64,000 nt of DNA. It comes from Labrenzia sp. R4_2 (GTDB lineage Bacteria; Pseudomonadota; Alphaproteobacteria; Rhizobiales; Stappiaceae). Both the position numbers and the translations under genes were made by a program. The notes under the pieces are model-generated. The model worked only from the letters and a program-made list of their open reading frames with translations, was not told the DNA's origin and searched no databases. Location of the stretch: positions 99,048-163,047 of the forward strand of contig NZ_JAGHRJ010000008.1 of the NCBI RefSeq assembly GCF_017743865.1. The letters run 5' to 3'. Positions 1 through 7,882 of the stretch are shown piece after piece. Within the stretch, counting starts at the first letter, position 1. Each line of letters begins with the position of its first letter.

Positions 1-2
1 AC

Positions 3-212
3 CGTGTCGGCCCTAAAGGAGATCAAGAGGATTTTGAAGACTATGAAGCTGCGCTTCAACATCTTCACAAGGCAACACACCCTTATTGGAACCGGAAAAA
101 CACCAATGGGATGAGAGTGTTGTTGTCTGGAAATCGCTGGGAACGCCTTAGCAAAACCGAACTCAAAAAATTTGAAGATGACCCAGAGCGGCGTCTTCAA
201 ACTGCTCTCTAG
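3..212 (+). CDS. C-terminal fragment of an unrecognised protein
   Basis: The reading frame is open from the window edge to a TAG at 210-212, so only the last 69 residues are visible. They are highly charged, with an acidic stretch (DQEDFEDYEA) followed by a basic-aromatic stretch (HPYWNRKNTNG). I see no motif I can assign. It runs in the same direction as the four small genes that follow and may be the first visible member of that group. A hairpin with arms CTCGTGTG and CGCACGAG follows at about 279-301 and may separate it from the next gene. The start lies outside the window. Confidence 0.5.
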   Translation, partial: RVGPKGDQEDFEDYEAALQHLHKATHPYWNRKNTNGMRVLLSGNRWERLSKTELKKFEDDPERRLQTAL

Positions 213-332
213 CTAGGACGGTTAGTCTGACCAGAGAGTAATTCACCGCCGAAAGGCAAATCCAAAAGGGTCTGTGTCAACTCGTGTGCACCATCGCACG
301 AGAACGGGCTCCCCGTATCTGAAGGAATAAAA

Positions 333-890
333 ATGGGCTTCGGCTATTCTGTATCAAAGTACGCTCTTCGTCACTTCCTCCACAAGATGGCGATTACTCA
401 GCAGTCAACTTTGGAGATCCACGAGATCGATTTTGCGAAATCATTCAACCGTCTTCTCTTGGATCTTGGCTATGCGTTGGAAAAACAGATGGTATTGGTT
501 GAAAAACTGCAATTGCTTCAGGACCCAACTCACGCAGCACGCGTCGTTCACAAACGGATCGATCCGCAACGCTGTACTTGGGTCGAGATCAGTAAAGGAG
601 TAGACGCAGTTCAATACGAAACGCTGGGCACTTTGCGTGCTTTGCATCGGACTTGTAACAATGAGGTAATCCCATTGTCGGTCTTGGATGGTTTTTTGGC
701 GACTTGGAGGGGCGCTGTGATCGAAGCGGCTATTTCGAGCCGTGGCGCTCCGCGTGTTCGGTCAGCGGCACAGGCGGACGTTTACAGGATGTCCCGTTGC
801 GAACTGCATCAGCTGAAAGCACAGACCTACGACATCAAGCACCAGGAAACAACGCTTCGCCACCTCGTTAAGCGGTTGTCTGCAGCCTAA
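333..890 (+). CDS. Hypothetical protein, 185 aa
   Basis: I do not recognise this protein. It starts at an ATG preceded by AAGGA at a good spacing. It is rich in His, Arg and Leu, has no signal peptide or membrane segment, and is predicted to be mostly helical and cytoplasmic. The region around residues 60-80 reads like a compact basic surface (VVHKRIDPQRC). It is followed after 70 bases by another small gene with a strong ribosome-binding site, suggesting an operon with the next three genes. The absence of any familiar domain together with the tight spacing is typical of plasmid, phage or integrative-element gene blocks, but that is inference. Confidence 0.65.
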   Translation: MGFGYSVSKYALRHFLHKMAITQQSTLEIHEIDFAKSFNRLLLDLGYALEKQMVLVEKLQLLQDPTHAARVVHKRIDPQRCTWVEISKGVDAVQYETLGTLRALHRTCNNEVIPLSVLDGFLATWRGAVIEAAISSRGAPRVRSAAQADVYRMSRCELHQLKAQTYDIKHQETTLRHLVKRLSAA

Positions 891-960
891 ATTACCTCAC
901 CTGCCGCACCACTAGCGGCATACTCACCCCAAAAACTTATCAATCCCTCAGGAGGTTCGC

Positions 961-1233
961 ATGAACAGCCAGCGGACACGTGCGTCCAATTTCCCATCAG
1001 AGATCCACGAGATCGTCGAAAACACCGCACGCATGCTCTCCATGCCGTCCAGCGACCTCACTGAGTGTTTGACCAACGAAACTGCTGATGAGGTCGAGCA
1101 ATTCGCGAACTGGCTCAGGCGCTCCAACTTTTCGGACGCCCTGCTGGCAGAGATCCGCAACGACCTCATCCGCCGCCCCAATAAACGGCTTTTTGAGATC
1201 CAAGCCCACTTCGGCGTTTTGCTCGCAGCCTAA
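961..1233 (+). CDS. Hypothetical small protein, 90 aa
   Basis: This is an unrecognised 90-residue protein that begins at an ATG right after a near-perfect ribosome-binding site (AGGAGG, 5-base spacing). The sequence is amphipathic and helical, with conserved-looking segments such as EIHEIVENTARML and FANWLRRSNFSD. No signal peptide, cysteines or metal-binding motif are visible. It lies between two other small genes on the same strand with gaps of 70 and 19 bases, so it is probably co-transcribed with them. The alternative frames here are shadows: this frame has the only convincing Shine-Dalgarno sequence. Confidence 0.65.
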   Translation: MNSQRTRASNFPSEIHEIVENTARMLSMPSSDLTECLTNETADEVEQFANWLRRSNFSDALLAEIRNDLIRRPNKRLFEIQAHFGVLLAA

Positions 1234-1252
1234 CCTTAAGAAGGAAATCCAC

Positions 1253-1450
1253 ATGTACCCTCTGGAACTGCTCCGGCTCCTCTATGCGCCTGCTTTCGAT
1301 CAAGCCTCTTGGATCTTGAGCATCGCCGCAAGCGCACTGCAGCGCCTCCACACAGCCACTAAGAAGCGCCGCTGCACCGTAGCGCAGTGTTCAGACAAAG
1401 ATCCTCAACCCGCAAACGAAAACCTGCAGAAAAAGAAAGACGCTGCATGA
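1253..1450 (+). CDS. Hypothetical small protein, 65 aa
   Basis: I place the start at the ATG at 1253 because AAGAAGGAA stands just before it. A longer frame exists upstream but would overlap the preceding gene by almost 150 bases. The N-terminal 35 residues are hydrophobic to amphipathic (PLELLRLLYAPAFDQASW), and the C-terminal half is lysine-rich and ends in KKKDAA. It could be a small membrane-associated or DNA-contacting protein, but no family is recognised. Its stop overlaps the start of the next gene in an ATGA arrangement, which indicates translational coupling. Confidence 0.55.
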   Translation: MYPLELLRLLYAPAFDQASWILSIAASALQRLHTATKKRRCTVAQCSDKDPQPANENLQKKKDAA

Positions 1451-2295
1451 CCGACTACGCCCTCACTCAACTCGACCAGCCTTTCGGCAATGATCCAACA
1501 CAGGCTGCCATCACTGAGGTTCCAGATCAGCCGAAATTTGATGACGTGTCTTCGCGCTTGGAAGAGCTTCGCGCATTTGAGACCGCTGACATTCTTGAGA
1601 TGATGGAAGGGATTAAGACAGCGATCGACATGTCAAAGCATGCCGAAGCCTTCAAAGGGAAGACTCGCGAGACCTATATCGCCTGCAACCTCGCTCTGAA
1701 CGAGCGGATGATGCAGAGTTATTGTCCTGCGCCAGTTTTTCGCCCTCAGCCAAAACGCACAAACATCCCGGTCGGCTCTGAAGCAGCGTTGTCTAACATC
1801 GCTCGGGTCATCGATATGCACTTCTGCGCAATGATGGGTCATACCCCGGTGACACACGAACTTGCACAGGAGATCTTTGGCAAGTCGTTCGACTTCGACA
1901 AAGCGCTTGAGTTTTCATCTACCCCGGGCAAGGTGCCAGCGAAGCTGAAGATTCTTGAGTTGGCTGATGAAGAAACGATTTCCCTTTGCCGCCTTGGCAA
2001 TATGTCGTTGAAGACCGCTGATGATCGCATCGCTCAAAAAGCCTTCTTCGACCGGCGCAGGTCTTATCTCGTTCGCTTGAAGAACCGGAGCATCCAGGGC
2101 AAGCCCAATCACGAGGCCCAGGCCGATCTCCTTGCTGTCGGAAGCATGCTGAAAGCCCTCGACTATGAGGTCACCGGGAAGAACCTGATGCTCGGCTGCC
2201 GGTTGATCGGCCGCGACTTCGGCGATCGCCCATCTGGGTACAAAAACCGCTATCAGAAGCTGATGAAAACGCTCCGCGGCAAGAAGCCAGCATGA
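1447..2295 (+). CDS. Hypothetical protein, 282 aa, last gene of the left operon
   Basis: This begins at the ATG at 1447, which shares an ATGA overlap with the preceding stop. An in-frame ATG 20 codons upstream is less likely. The protein has no signal peptide. An acidic helical N-terminal part (about residues 1-60) is followed by a basic C-terminal half with segments such as FDRRRSYLVRLKNRS and KNRYQKLMKTLRGKKPA that would suit nucleic-acid binding. I do not recognise the family. It ends the block of small genes. The next 1.4 kb has no credible coding sequence, so transcription may end in the GC-rich hairpins just downstream. Confidence 0.6.
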   Translation: MTDYALTQLDQPFGNDPTQAAITEVPDQPKFDDVSSRLEELRAFETADILEMMEGIKTAIDMSKHAEAFKGKTRETYIACNLALNERMMQSYCPAPVFRPQPKRTNIPVGSEAALSNIARVIDMHFCAMMGHTPVTHELAQEIFGKSFDFDKALEFSSTPGKVPAKLKILELADEETISLCRLGNMSLKTADDRIAQKAFFDRRRSYLVRLKNRSIQGKPNHEAQADLLAVGSMLKALDYEVTGKNLMLGCRLIGRDFGDRPSGYKNRYQKLMKTLRGKKPA

Positions 2296-3735
2296 CTTCG
2301 ATTCGCCTCAAGTTCGGTCCGGATTTGTCAGCAATTCGCATCAAATTCGGAAAGAGTTTTCCAACCGGAACTTCATGAAAACATTGAGCTAATTGAAGAA
2401 CCAAAAATCCATTAAACTAACAAAGGAATAGAACAACAGACGAGTAGATCATTCTTTGGGGCCTGCGGCCCCGCGAGCTTCGCTCCGGCCTTCGCCTTCG
2501 GCTCCGGCACTGCGCACGCTCGCAATGAAATTCCTTCCCGGAAGAGATTGAAACCAGGATTTCAAAACCATCCCGGGTGAAGACTCTGTCTAGCTTTGCA
2601 GCAAAGACTAGGGATGAAAGGCACCGGATCGCGCCTACGGCGCTCACCGCTCCCTTCCTTCCGGTCTAGCGAAGCAATTGGGCTCGGCCTTCAAGAAAAA
2701 CAAGAACAGGACACGTTCCTAGCTCAATGGGCCGTTCCGGCCCGCTGAGCGGTCTTTGACAGTGTGAACAGCACCCGGTCTTTATTCCGGGCTTTGGTTC
2801 CAAATAATGGAACTTACACAAGAAGGCGGGTGCTTCACCGCCTATCCCTCTCCCCGGCAAACATTCCCCTCGCCCAACCCCACCAGATATGCCCGAGGAT
2901 CGATTTTAAGAGTCACTGGCAAGCGCCGCGCGCTCTCAACGATAAATCACACACACCAAACAGACAGCGCGCCACGGAGCTCCCCTGTCGATCTGGTGTT
3001 TCGAGAACTATCGGTCTGGACGACCATCTATTTCGGGCAAAGGCCAGCAAGGTGTTTGGCGATCGACCATGAGATGATCATCAGCCTGATTGAGCCAATG
3101 AATGACAGCCGATCAGAGGGCTAGATTGCTATCGTTTTGATAGCTGGAACTATCCGGCCAGACCTCGCCATGAGGCAAATTCACCGACAAGGCTCAAAAA
3201 TGGCGTTTGATCGAACTTCGTGATCAGCAGAATAGCGCGGGTTCGCATTTGCGGATGAGCGAAAAAGCCCAAATCCTGTTGACTTAACTGACAGTTATTA
3301 CAACCAACCTGACCGATTGATGAACAGCGGATCTTGGGGTTGGACGGATTTGTAGGTCAGAATTTTGAAGAAAGTTCACGATGAAACGAGCGTTATGAAC
3401 TTGTGACTACCACCTGTGAACCAGATCTTCCGGGGTTTGGAGCGAATCTGCTGGTGAGCACAGAAGGCATCACCAAAGCCTCATCGCGGTTTCTCTAGGA
3501 CTTCGCTTTTGGCGCGGGTCGGTTATCGCAGTTCACGCAAGAGGGATCTAGCTCAGGGGTACCGGTCAGCTATCGGCGGGGAGCGGAGGTTCGTTGCGAC
3601 TTGGACGAATGACCGGAATCGGCCGGAAGAGTCTTCTCCCGAAATGGTTCGGGAGCGGACTGAAAGGTTTTGGCTACAGGATCGGCATAGCCGCTGTTAA
3701 GTCTCCGAACCCTTGCCGAAAATGGCGACATGCAA
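2296..3735. other. 1.4 kb intergenic stretch rich in hairpins
   Basis: No frame here has a convincing ribosome-binding site or protein-like composition. The first half (about 2455-2800) is GC-rich and contains three clear hairpins: GGGGCC/GGCCCC at 2458-2472, GGGCC/GGCCC at 2729-2743 and CCCGG/CCGGG at 2774-2791. A fourth, GCTATC/GATAGC, is at 3128-3144. The last part (about 3480-3690) resembles degenerate dispersed repeat DNA also glimpsed at 13,460-13,580. It could hold a structured RNA, a replication or transfer origin, or only decayed repeats. I cannot tell which. Confidence 0.45.
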
Positions 3736-3767
3736 CGGGCACCCAACGTTAGAGCGTTGGATGCCCG
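3736..3767 (-). terminator. Hairpin downstream of the peroxiredoxin gene
   Basis: This is a long inverted repeat with arms CGGGCACCCAACG and CGTTGGATGCCCG around a five-base loop, with one G-T style mismatch. It lies 50 bases beyond the stop of the minus-strand peroxiredoxin gene. There is no strong U-run, so it may stabilise the 3' end rather than be a classical intrinsic terminator. Confidence 0.5.
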
Positions 3768-3817
3768 CGCTCAGCCATTTGGCCTGAGTGTCAGCCAAGC
3801 ATAGGGATGTCGCGAGA

Positions 3818-4468
3818 TTACAGAGCCCGCTTGGAGAAGTACCAATCGACGTAGTCGTAGCCTTCGCCGGACCGGGTCTTCGCGAGATCCGCGGTTGCCG
3901 GTGGCGGAACAATGACGTCTTGGCCCGGTTGCCAGTTTTCAGGTGTTGCGACCTTGTTGGCGTCTGAAATTTGAAGTGCTTCCACCAGGCGGACGAATTC
4001 CGCAACAGACCGGCCGTTGGTCATTGGATAGTAGGCCATCGCTCTCAAGATCCCGTCCGGGTCGATGATGAAGGTGGCACGAACAGCCGATGTGTCGGAT
4101 GCGCCAACCTGGATCATGCCGTAGGCATTGGCGACTTCCATGGACAGATCCGCGATGATCGGGAAAGGAATCTCGACGTTGAATTTTTCTGCAATGTTCC
4201 GCATCCAAGCAATGTGTGCATAGTGGCTGTCGATCGACAGGCCGAGCAGTGCGCAGTTCAACCGGTCGAACTGAGGCTTAGCCTGCGCAAAACCAATGAA
4301 CTCGGTGGTGCACACGGGCGTGAAGTCGGCCGGGTGGGAGAACAGCACCAGCCATTTTCCACGATAGTCAGACAGGCTGATTTGCCCATGCGTCGTTGGG
4401 GCGGTGAACGCTGGAGCTGGCTTGTTCAGTTCCGGGAACGCGGGACGCATATCGGTTTGATTCGTCAT
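3818..4468 (-). CDS. Peroxiredoxin (AhpC/TSA, Prx6-like 1-Cys type)
   Basis: This is a thiol peroxidase that reduces hydrogen peroxide and organic or nitrogen peroxides in the cytoplasm. The start is the ATG at 4468 because GGAG lies 6 bases upstream. In-frame GTG and ATG codons at 4483 and 4480 are less likely. The 216-residue length fits the Prx6 group. The active-site signature PxxxTxxC is present, with Pro46, Thr50 and the peroxidatic Cys53 in the segment HPADFTPVCTTEF. A second cysteine, Cys82, is not in the usual resolving position, so a 1-Cys mechanism is likely. It is divergent from the OxyR-like regulator gene next door, the classic arrangement for peroxide-controlled peroxidases. 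Confidence 0.9.
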   Translation of the reverse strand: MTNQTDMRPAFPELNKPAPAFTAPTTHGQISLSDYRGKWLVLFSHPADFTPVCTTEFIGFAQAKPQFDRLNCALLGLSIDSHYAHIAWMRNIAEKFNVEIPFPIIADLSMEVANAYGMIQVGASDTSAVRATFIIDPDGILRAMAYYPMTNGRSVAEFVRLVEALQISDANKVATPENWQPGQDVIVPPPATADLAKTRSGEGYDYVDWYFSKRAL

Positions 4469-4551
4469 GGGAGACTCCATCACTTGTGATTGATGGCTTG
4501 AACTTGCAGGAGTTTGAAAATAAAAAGAAACGAATAAAAATTAATTCTGTG

Positions 4552-4566
4552 ATCGATTAATTCGAT
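4552..4566. promoter_or_regulatory. Small dyad in the peroxiredoxin/oxyR divergent promoter
   Basis: The arms ATCGA and TCGAT flank TTAAT in the 108-base AT-rich gap between the two divergent genes, 10 bases before the oxyR-like start. OxyR-type regulators bind extended AT-rich dyads and usually repress their own gene, so this is a candidate operator. The short arms make it tentative. Confidence 0.35.
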
Positions 4567-4576
4567 TAGTGAGCTC

Positions 4577-5491
4577 ATGTATCGACCAAACACCCGGCAT
4601 TTCGAATTCCTGGCAGCTCTTGACGAAGAAGCGCATTTCGGCCGGGCGGCCGAGCGCTGCCGCGTGACCCAGTCCACTTTGAGTGTGGGGATCAAGGAGC
4701 TGGAGGCCGGGCTTGGTGTCCGTGTTGCGGACCGAACCAAGCGCAGTGTGCAACTCACCCCGGTCGGCCGCGAATTGGCCCGCCGGGCACGTTCGATCCT
4801 GTCCGACACCCGCGCTTTTGTTGACTATGCGCACAGCCAGAAAGGGCCTTTGACCGGCGATGTCCGGGTTGGAGCCATCCCGACCCTGGCGCCTTACCTT
4901 CTGCCGCAGGTTCTGCCGGATATTCGAAACAGGTATCCAGATTTGCGCCTTTATCTCCGCGAGGGGGTAACAGATGACCTACTTGCAGCACTTCAAGGTG
5001 GGCAGCTCGACGCTATTTTGGTTGCCTTGCCGTATGATCTGGGTAATTTGGCCGTTTTTTCGATGTTTGACGATGGCTATCAACTTGCAGTGCCCGCATC
5101 ACATGAGCTGGCTGCTTGCGCATGCCTTGCCAAGAACGACCTTTCTCAGCTTGAGATGATGCTTCTGGAAAAGGGCCACTGCTTACAGCGGCATGCATTG
5201 TCCGCGTTCGGTCACGACGGGCCGGTGCAGGACCATAGTTTCGAGGCAACGAGCCTGCCCACCCTTGTTGCGATGGTGGCAGAAGGGCTTGGGACGACGT
5301 TGCTCCCGGATCTGGCGATCCGCGCAGGTGTCACGCACGGATATGATGTCAGGCTTGTGCCGTTGGAAGGCGCCTTGCCCCGGACGGTTGCGCTGGCGTG
5401 CCGCAAGCACTCATCCCGAAAACAGGATATCGCAAGCCTGGCAGCGGCAATGACGGAGATTTTCGGCGCACAAAGGTCTGCGAAAAGCTGA
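4577..5491 (+). CDS. oxyR: LysR-family regulator, OxyR-like
   Basis: This is a peroxide-responsive LysR-type transcription factor. Residues 1-60 form the winged helix-turn-helix (FGRAAERCRVTQSTLSVGIK), and residues 90-300 form the periplasmic-binding-like sensor domain. The redox segment LLEKGHCLQRHALSAF carries the peroxidatic cysteine at Cys202. The position nine residues later, where OxyR normally has its resolving cysteine, is Phe211. Extra cysteines at 181 and 183 lie nearby in sequence. The 304-residue length is normal. Divergence from a peroxiredoxin gene supports the OxyR call. It is convergent with the NsrR-like gene. If the second cysteine is really dispensable, the protein may sense by sulfenylation or by another disulfide. 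The sequence call is firm; the sensing chemistry is open. Confidence 0.85.
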   Translation: MYRPNTRHFEFLAALDEEAHFGRAAERCRVTQSTLSVGIKELEAGLGVRVADRTKRSVQLTPVGRELARRARSILSDTRAFVDYAHSQKGPLTGDVRVGAIPTLAPYLLPQVLPDIRNRYPDLRLYLREGVTDDLLAALQGGQLDAILVALPYDLGNLAVFSMFDDGYQLAVPASHELAACACLAKNDLSQLEMMLLEKGHCLQRHALSAFGHDGPVQDHSFEATSLPTLVAMVAEGLGTTLLPDLAIRAGVTHGYDVRLVPLEGALPRTVALACRKHSSRKQDIASLAAAMTEIFGAQRSAKS

Positions 5492-5517
5492 TCGAAAGCC
5501 ACGTGCGCGCAGTGCTT

Positions 5518-5973
5518 TCAGGCTGCCGCCCCTGCGGATGGCTCAAGGACCAGCAGATCGGCAAGCGCGGTATTGCCGCCCACAAGATCTTCCAGTGTCA
5601 GACCGTCCAGCGCGCCATAAAACGCCCCAAGCGCGACCGACAGGGCCGATTTAAGGCGGCAGGCCGGTGTCAATGGGCAGGTGTTTTGCGCGCCTTGAAA
5701 ACACTCTGCGAAGGCTGTGGTGTCTTCGAAGGCCCGGATCACCTCACCGACATTGATTTCCGAAGCGGTCCGCGCCAGCAAGATCCCACCGCCGCGGCCC
5801 CGTGTCGTTTTCAGATACCCCTTTTGCGACAAAAGGTTCACCACCTGGGCGATATGGGTTTCCTTGGCATGACAGGCCCTGGAGATCTCGCCCTTTGTCA
5901 CGACTTTTTGCGGATGAACCCCGCAAAACATGAGGGTGCGCATCGCCAGATTTGTTCTTGTCGTCAAGCGCAT
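5518..5973 (-). CDS. nsrR: Rrf2-family regulator, NsrR-like nitric oxide sensor
   Basis: This is a 151-residue Rrf2 regulator. Residues 1-70 form the winged helix, with the conserved wing TTRGRGGGILLAR. Three cysteines (91, 99, 105) in the segment ECF..NTCPLTPACRLK are placed to ligate an iron-sulfur cluster, as in NsrR and its alphaproteobacterial relatives. Such proteins repress genes until NO destroys the cluster. The gene is divergent from the cydA operon across a 299-base promoter region. That region contains a near-consensus NsrR operator before cydA and a half-site near this gene's own start, so it probably controls both. RirA and IscR are alternatives, but the cysteine pattern and operator favour NsrR. 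Confidence 0.85.
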   Translation of the reverse strand: MRLTTRTNLAMRTLMFCGVHPQKVVTKGEISRACHAKETHIAQVVNLLSQKGYLKTTRGRGGGILLARTASEINVGEVIRAFEDTTAFAECFQGAQNTCPLTPACRLKSALSVALGAFYGALDGLTLEDLVGGNTALADLLVLEPSAGAAA

Positions 5974-6002
5974 GGTTTCCCTCTCTCCTTAATGCACAAA
6001 CT

Positions 6003-6013
6003 GGATACATCTT
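6003..6013 (-). promoter_or_regulatory. NsrR half-site upstream of nsrR
   Basis: On the minus strand the sequence reads AAGATGTATCC, close to the NsrR half-site AAGATGCATTT, 30 bases before the nsrR start codon. No good second half is visible. Weak autorepression by NsrR through a half-site is plausible. Confidence 0.4.
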
Positions 6014-6233
6014 TTCTGGATTTTAAGCAAACTTCAGACAATCCGGAGCCGTTGACATATTTGAAGGGCACCACGCCGACATATACCTCCTTCCAGAGTG
6101 TGGCGCCAATTTTAAGATATAACAATAAAAACAATTACAAAGCCATGGTGCGTCAATTTGGATTTATATTTTCGTATATATGAATGTTTTTACGTATAGC
6201 TTTATTTTTGGGTGAGTGCTAGCAAGATCCTTA

Positions 6234-6256
6234 AAGGTGTATTTGAAATACATATT
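6234..6256 (+). promoter_or_regulatory. NsrR operator upstream of cydA
   Basis: The 11-1-11 inverted repeat has a left half AAGGTGTATTT and a right half AAATACATATT separated by one base. It matches the published enterobacterial NsrR motif at most positions. It ends 16 bases before the cydA start codon, where bound repressor would block transcription or early elongation. The regulator itself is encoded divergently about 300 bases away. Confidence 0.75.
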
Positions 6257-6272
6257 CAAGCGGAGCCTCTCT

Positions 6273-7877
6273 ATGGAACTCGATGTAGTCGAGCTGTCGC
6301 GCCTGCAATTTGCGATGACAGCCATGTATCACTTCCTCTTCGTGCCCCTGACCCTGGGTCTTTCGATCCTCGTCGCCATCATGGAGACGGTCTATGTCAT
6401 GACCAACCGTCTTATCTGGCGGCAGATGACCAAGTTCTGGGGCACCTTGTTCGGGATCAACTTCGTTCTGGGCGTTGCGACCGGGATCACGATGGAATTC
6501 CAGTTCGGCATGAACTGGAGCTATTACAGCCACTATGTCGGGGACGTCTTCGGAGCGCCGCTGGCCGTTGAGGGGCTGATGGCCTTCTTCCTGGAAGCGA
6601 CCTTTGTCGGCCTGTTCTTTTTTGGATGGGACAAGCTGTCCAAGGTCGGTCACCTAACGGTCACCTGGCTGGTCGCGATCGGGTCCAATTTTTCAGCCCT
6701 GTGGATCCTGATCGCCAACGGCTGGATGCAGAATCCGGTCGGCGCTCAGTTCAATCCGCTGTCCATGCGGATGGAGATGACGAGTTTTTACGATGTTGTT
6801 TTCAACGAAGTGGCGCAGGCGAAATTCGTCCATACGGTGTCGGCCGGTTATGTCACGGCAGCCGTGTTCGTGCTGGGGGTTTCTGCCTGGTATTTGCTGA
6901 AAGGCCGTCACACGGAGCTGGCCCGCCGGTCGATCGCCGTGGCTGCGAGTTTCGGTCTGGCCTCAGCGCTGTCGGTGGTCGTGCTGGGGGATGAAAGCGG
7001 CTATTCGGTGACCCATTCCCAGAAAATGAAGCTCGCCGCCATTGAGGCCATGTGGGAGACCGAGCCAGCGCCCGCGTCGTTCACGGCCTTCGGTTTTCCA
7101 GACCAAGAGGCGCGCGAAACGCATTATGCGCTGCACATCCCTTATGCGATGGGATTGATCGGCACGCGCTCGCTGACCGATGAAATCCCGGGCATTGCCG
7201 AGCTTGTCGAGGATGCGGAGACACGCATCCGCTCCGGGATCATTGCCTATGATGCGCTGAAGGAGATCCGCAAGGATCCGAACCATGCGCCGGCCGGCGC
7301 GACCGCCCTGTTCGAGCAGCACGGCAAAGATCTCGGTTTCGCCTATCTCCTGAAACGCTATGTGGATGATCCGCGGGAGGCCACCGAGGCCGACATTGCC
7401 AAGGCGGCTGAAGATACGGTGCCGACCGTCTGGCCGCTGTTCTGGGCCTTCCGGATCATGGTCGGTCTCGGCTTCGCCTTCATCGGTGTCATGGCCTATT
7501 TCTTCTATGTTGCAAGCTTCAAGAAGATGACCTTCCCGCGGCCCGCCCTCTATCTGGCCGTCATCATGATCCCGGCGCCCTGGGTCGCGGCGGAACTTGG
7601 CTGGTTTGTTGCCGAATATGGCCGCCAGCCCTGGACCGTGGACGGCGTTCTGCCGACGGCGCTCTCCGTCTCGCACCTGAGCATAACCCAGGTCGCCATG
7701 ACGCTTGCCGGCTTCATTGCCCTCTACAGCGTCCTGTTCCTGATCGAGATGGGCCTGATGATCAAGTACATCCGCAAGGGACCTTATCTCGACGTGCCAG
7801 AAAAGGCAGCGGTCGCCGGTTCCGCCCCTTCAGCTTCACGGTCTGCTCCGGCAGCCGGTCTCCAGCCAGCGGAGTAA
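6273..7877 (+). CDS. cydA: Cytochrome bd ubiquinol oxidase subunit I
   Basis: This is the catalytic subunit of the bd-type terminal oxidase. It oxidises quinol and reduces oxygen to water without pumping protons, in the inner membrane. The start at 6273 follows CGGAG; an upstream in-frame ATG is rejected because it lies in the operator region. The 534-residue length and the extended loop after GDESGY mark the long-Q-loop class, as in E. coli, not the short CioA type. Recognisable features are the haem b595 ligand His20 (MTAMYH), the quinol-loop segment KLAAIEAMWETEPAPASF, and GRQPW near residue 450. It heads a tightly spaced operon, with cydB only 5 bases downstream. bd oxidases resist NO, cyanide and sulfide, which fits both the NsrR operator and the downstream sulfide genes. 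Confidence 0.97.
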   Translation: MELDVVELSRLQFAMTAMYHFLFVPLTLGLSILVAIMETVYVMTNRLIWRQMTKFWGTLFGINFVLGVATGITMEFQFGMNWSYYSHYVGDVFGAPLAVEGLMAFFLEATFVGLFFFGWDKLSKVGHLTVTWLVAIGSNFSALWILIANGWMQNPVGAQFNPLSMRMEMTSFYDVVFNEVAQAKFVHTVSAGYVTAAVFVLGVSAWYLLKGRHTELARRSIAVAASFGLASALSVVVLGDESGYSVTHSQKMKLAAIEAMWETEPAPASFTAFGFPDQEARETHYALHIPYAMGLIGTRSLTDEIPGIAELVEDAETRIRSGIIAYDALKEIRKDPNHAPAGATALFEQHGKDLGFAYLLKRYVDDPREATEADIAKAAEDTVPTVWPLFWAFRIMVGLGFAFIGVMAYFFYVASFKKMTFPRPALYLAVIMIPAPWVAAELGWFVAEYGRQPWTVDGVLPTALSVSHLSITQVAMTLAGFIALYSVLFLIEMGLMIKYIRKGPYLDVPEKAAVAGSAPSASRSAPAAGLQPAE

Positions 7878-7882
7878 GGTCC

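Noticed and set aside
2764..3124. Two overlapping plus-strand frames of about 100 codons
   Set aside because: No ribosome site, Arg/Pro-rich low-quality composition, and they overlap clear hairpins; treated as chance frames in GC-rich non-coding DNA.
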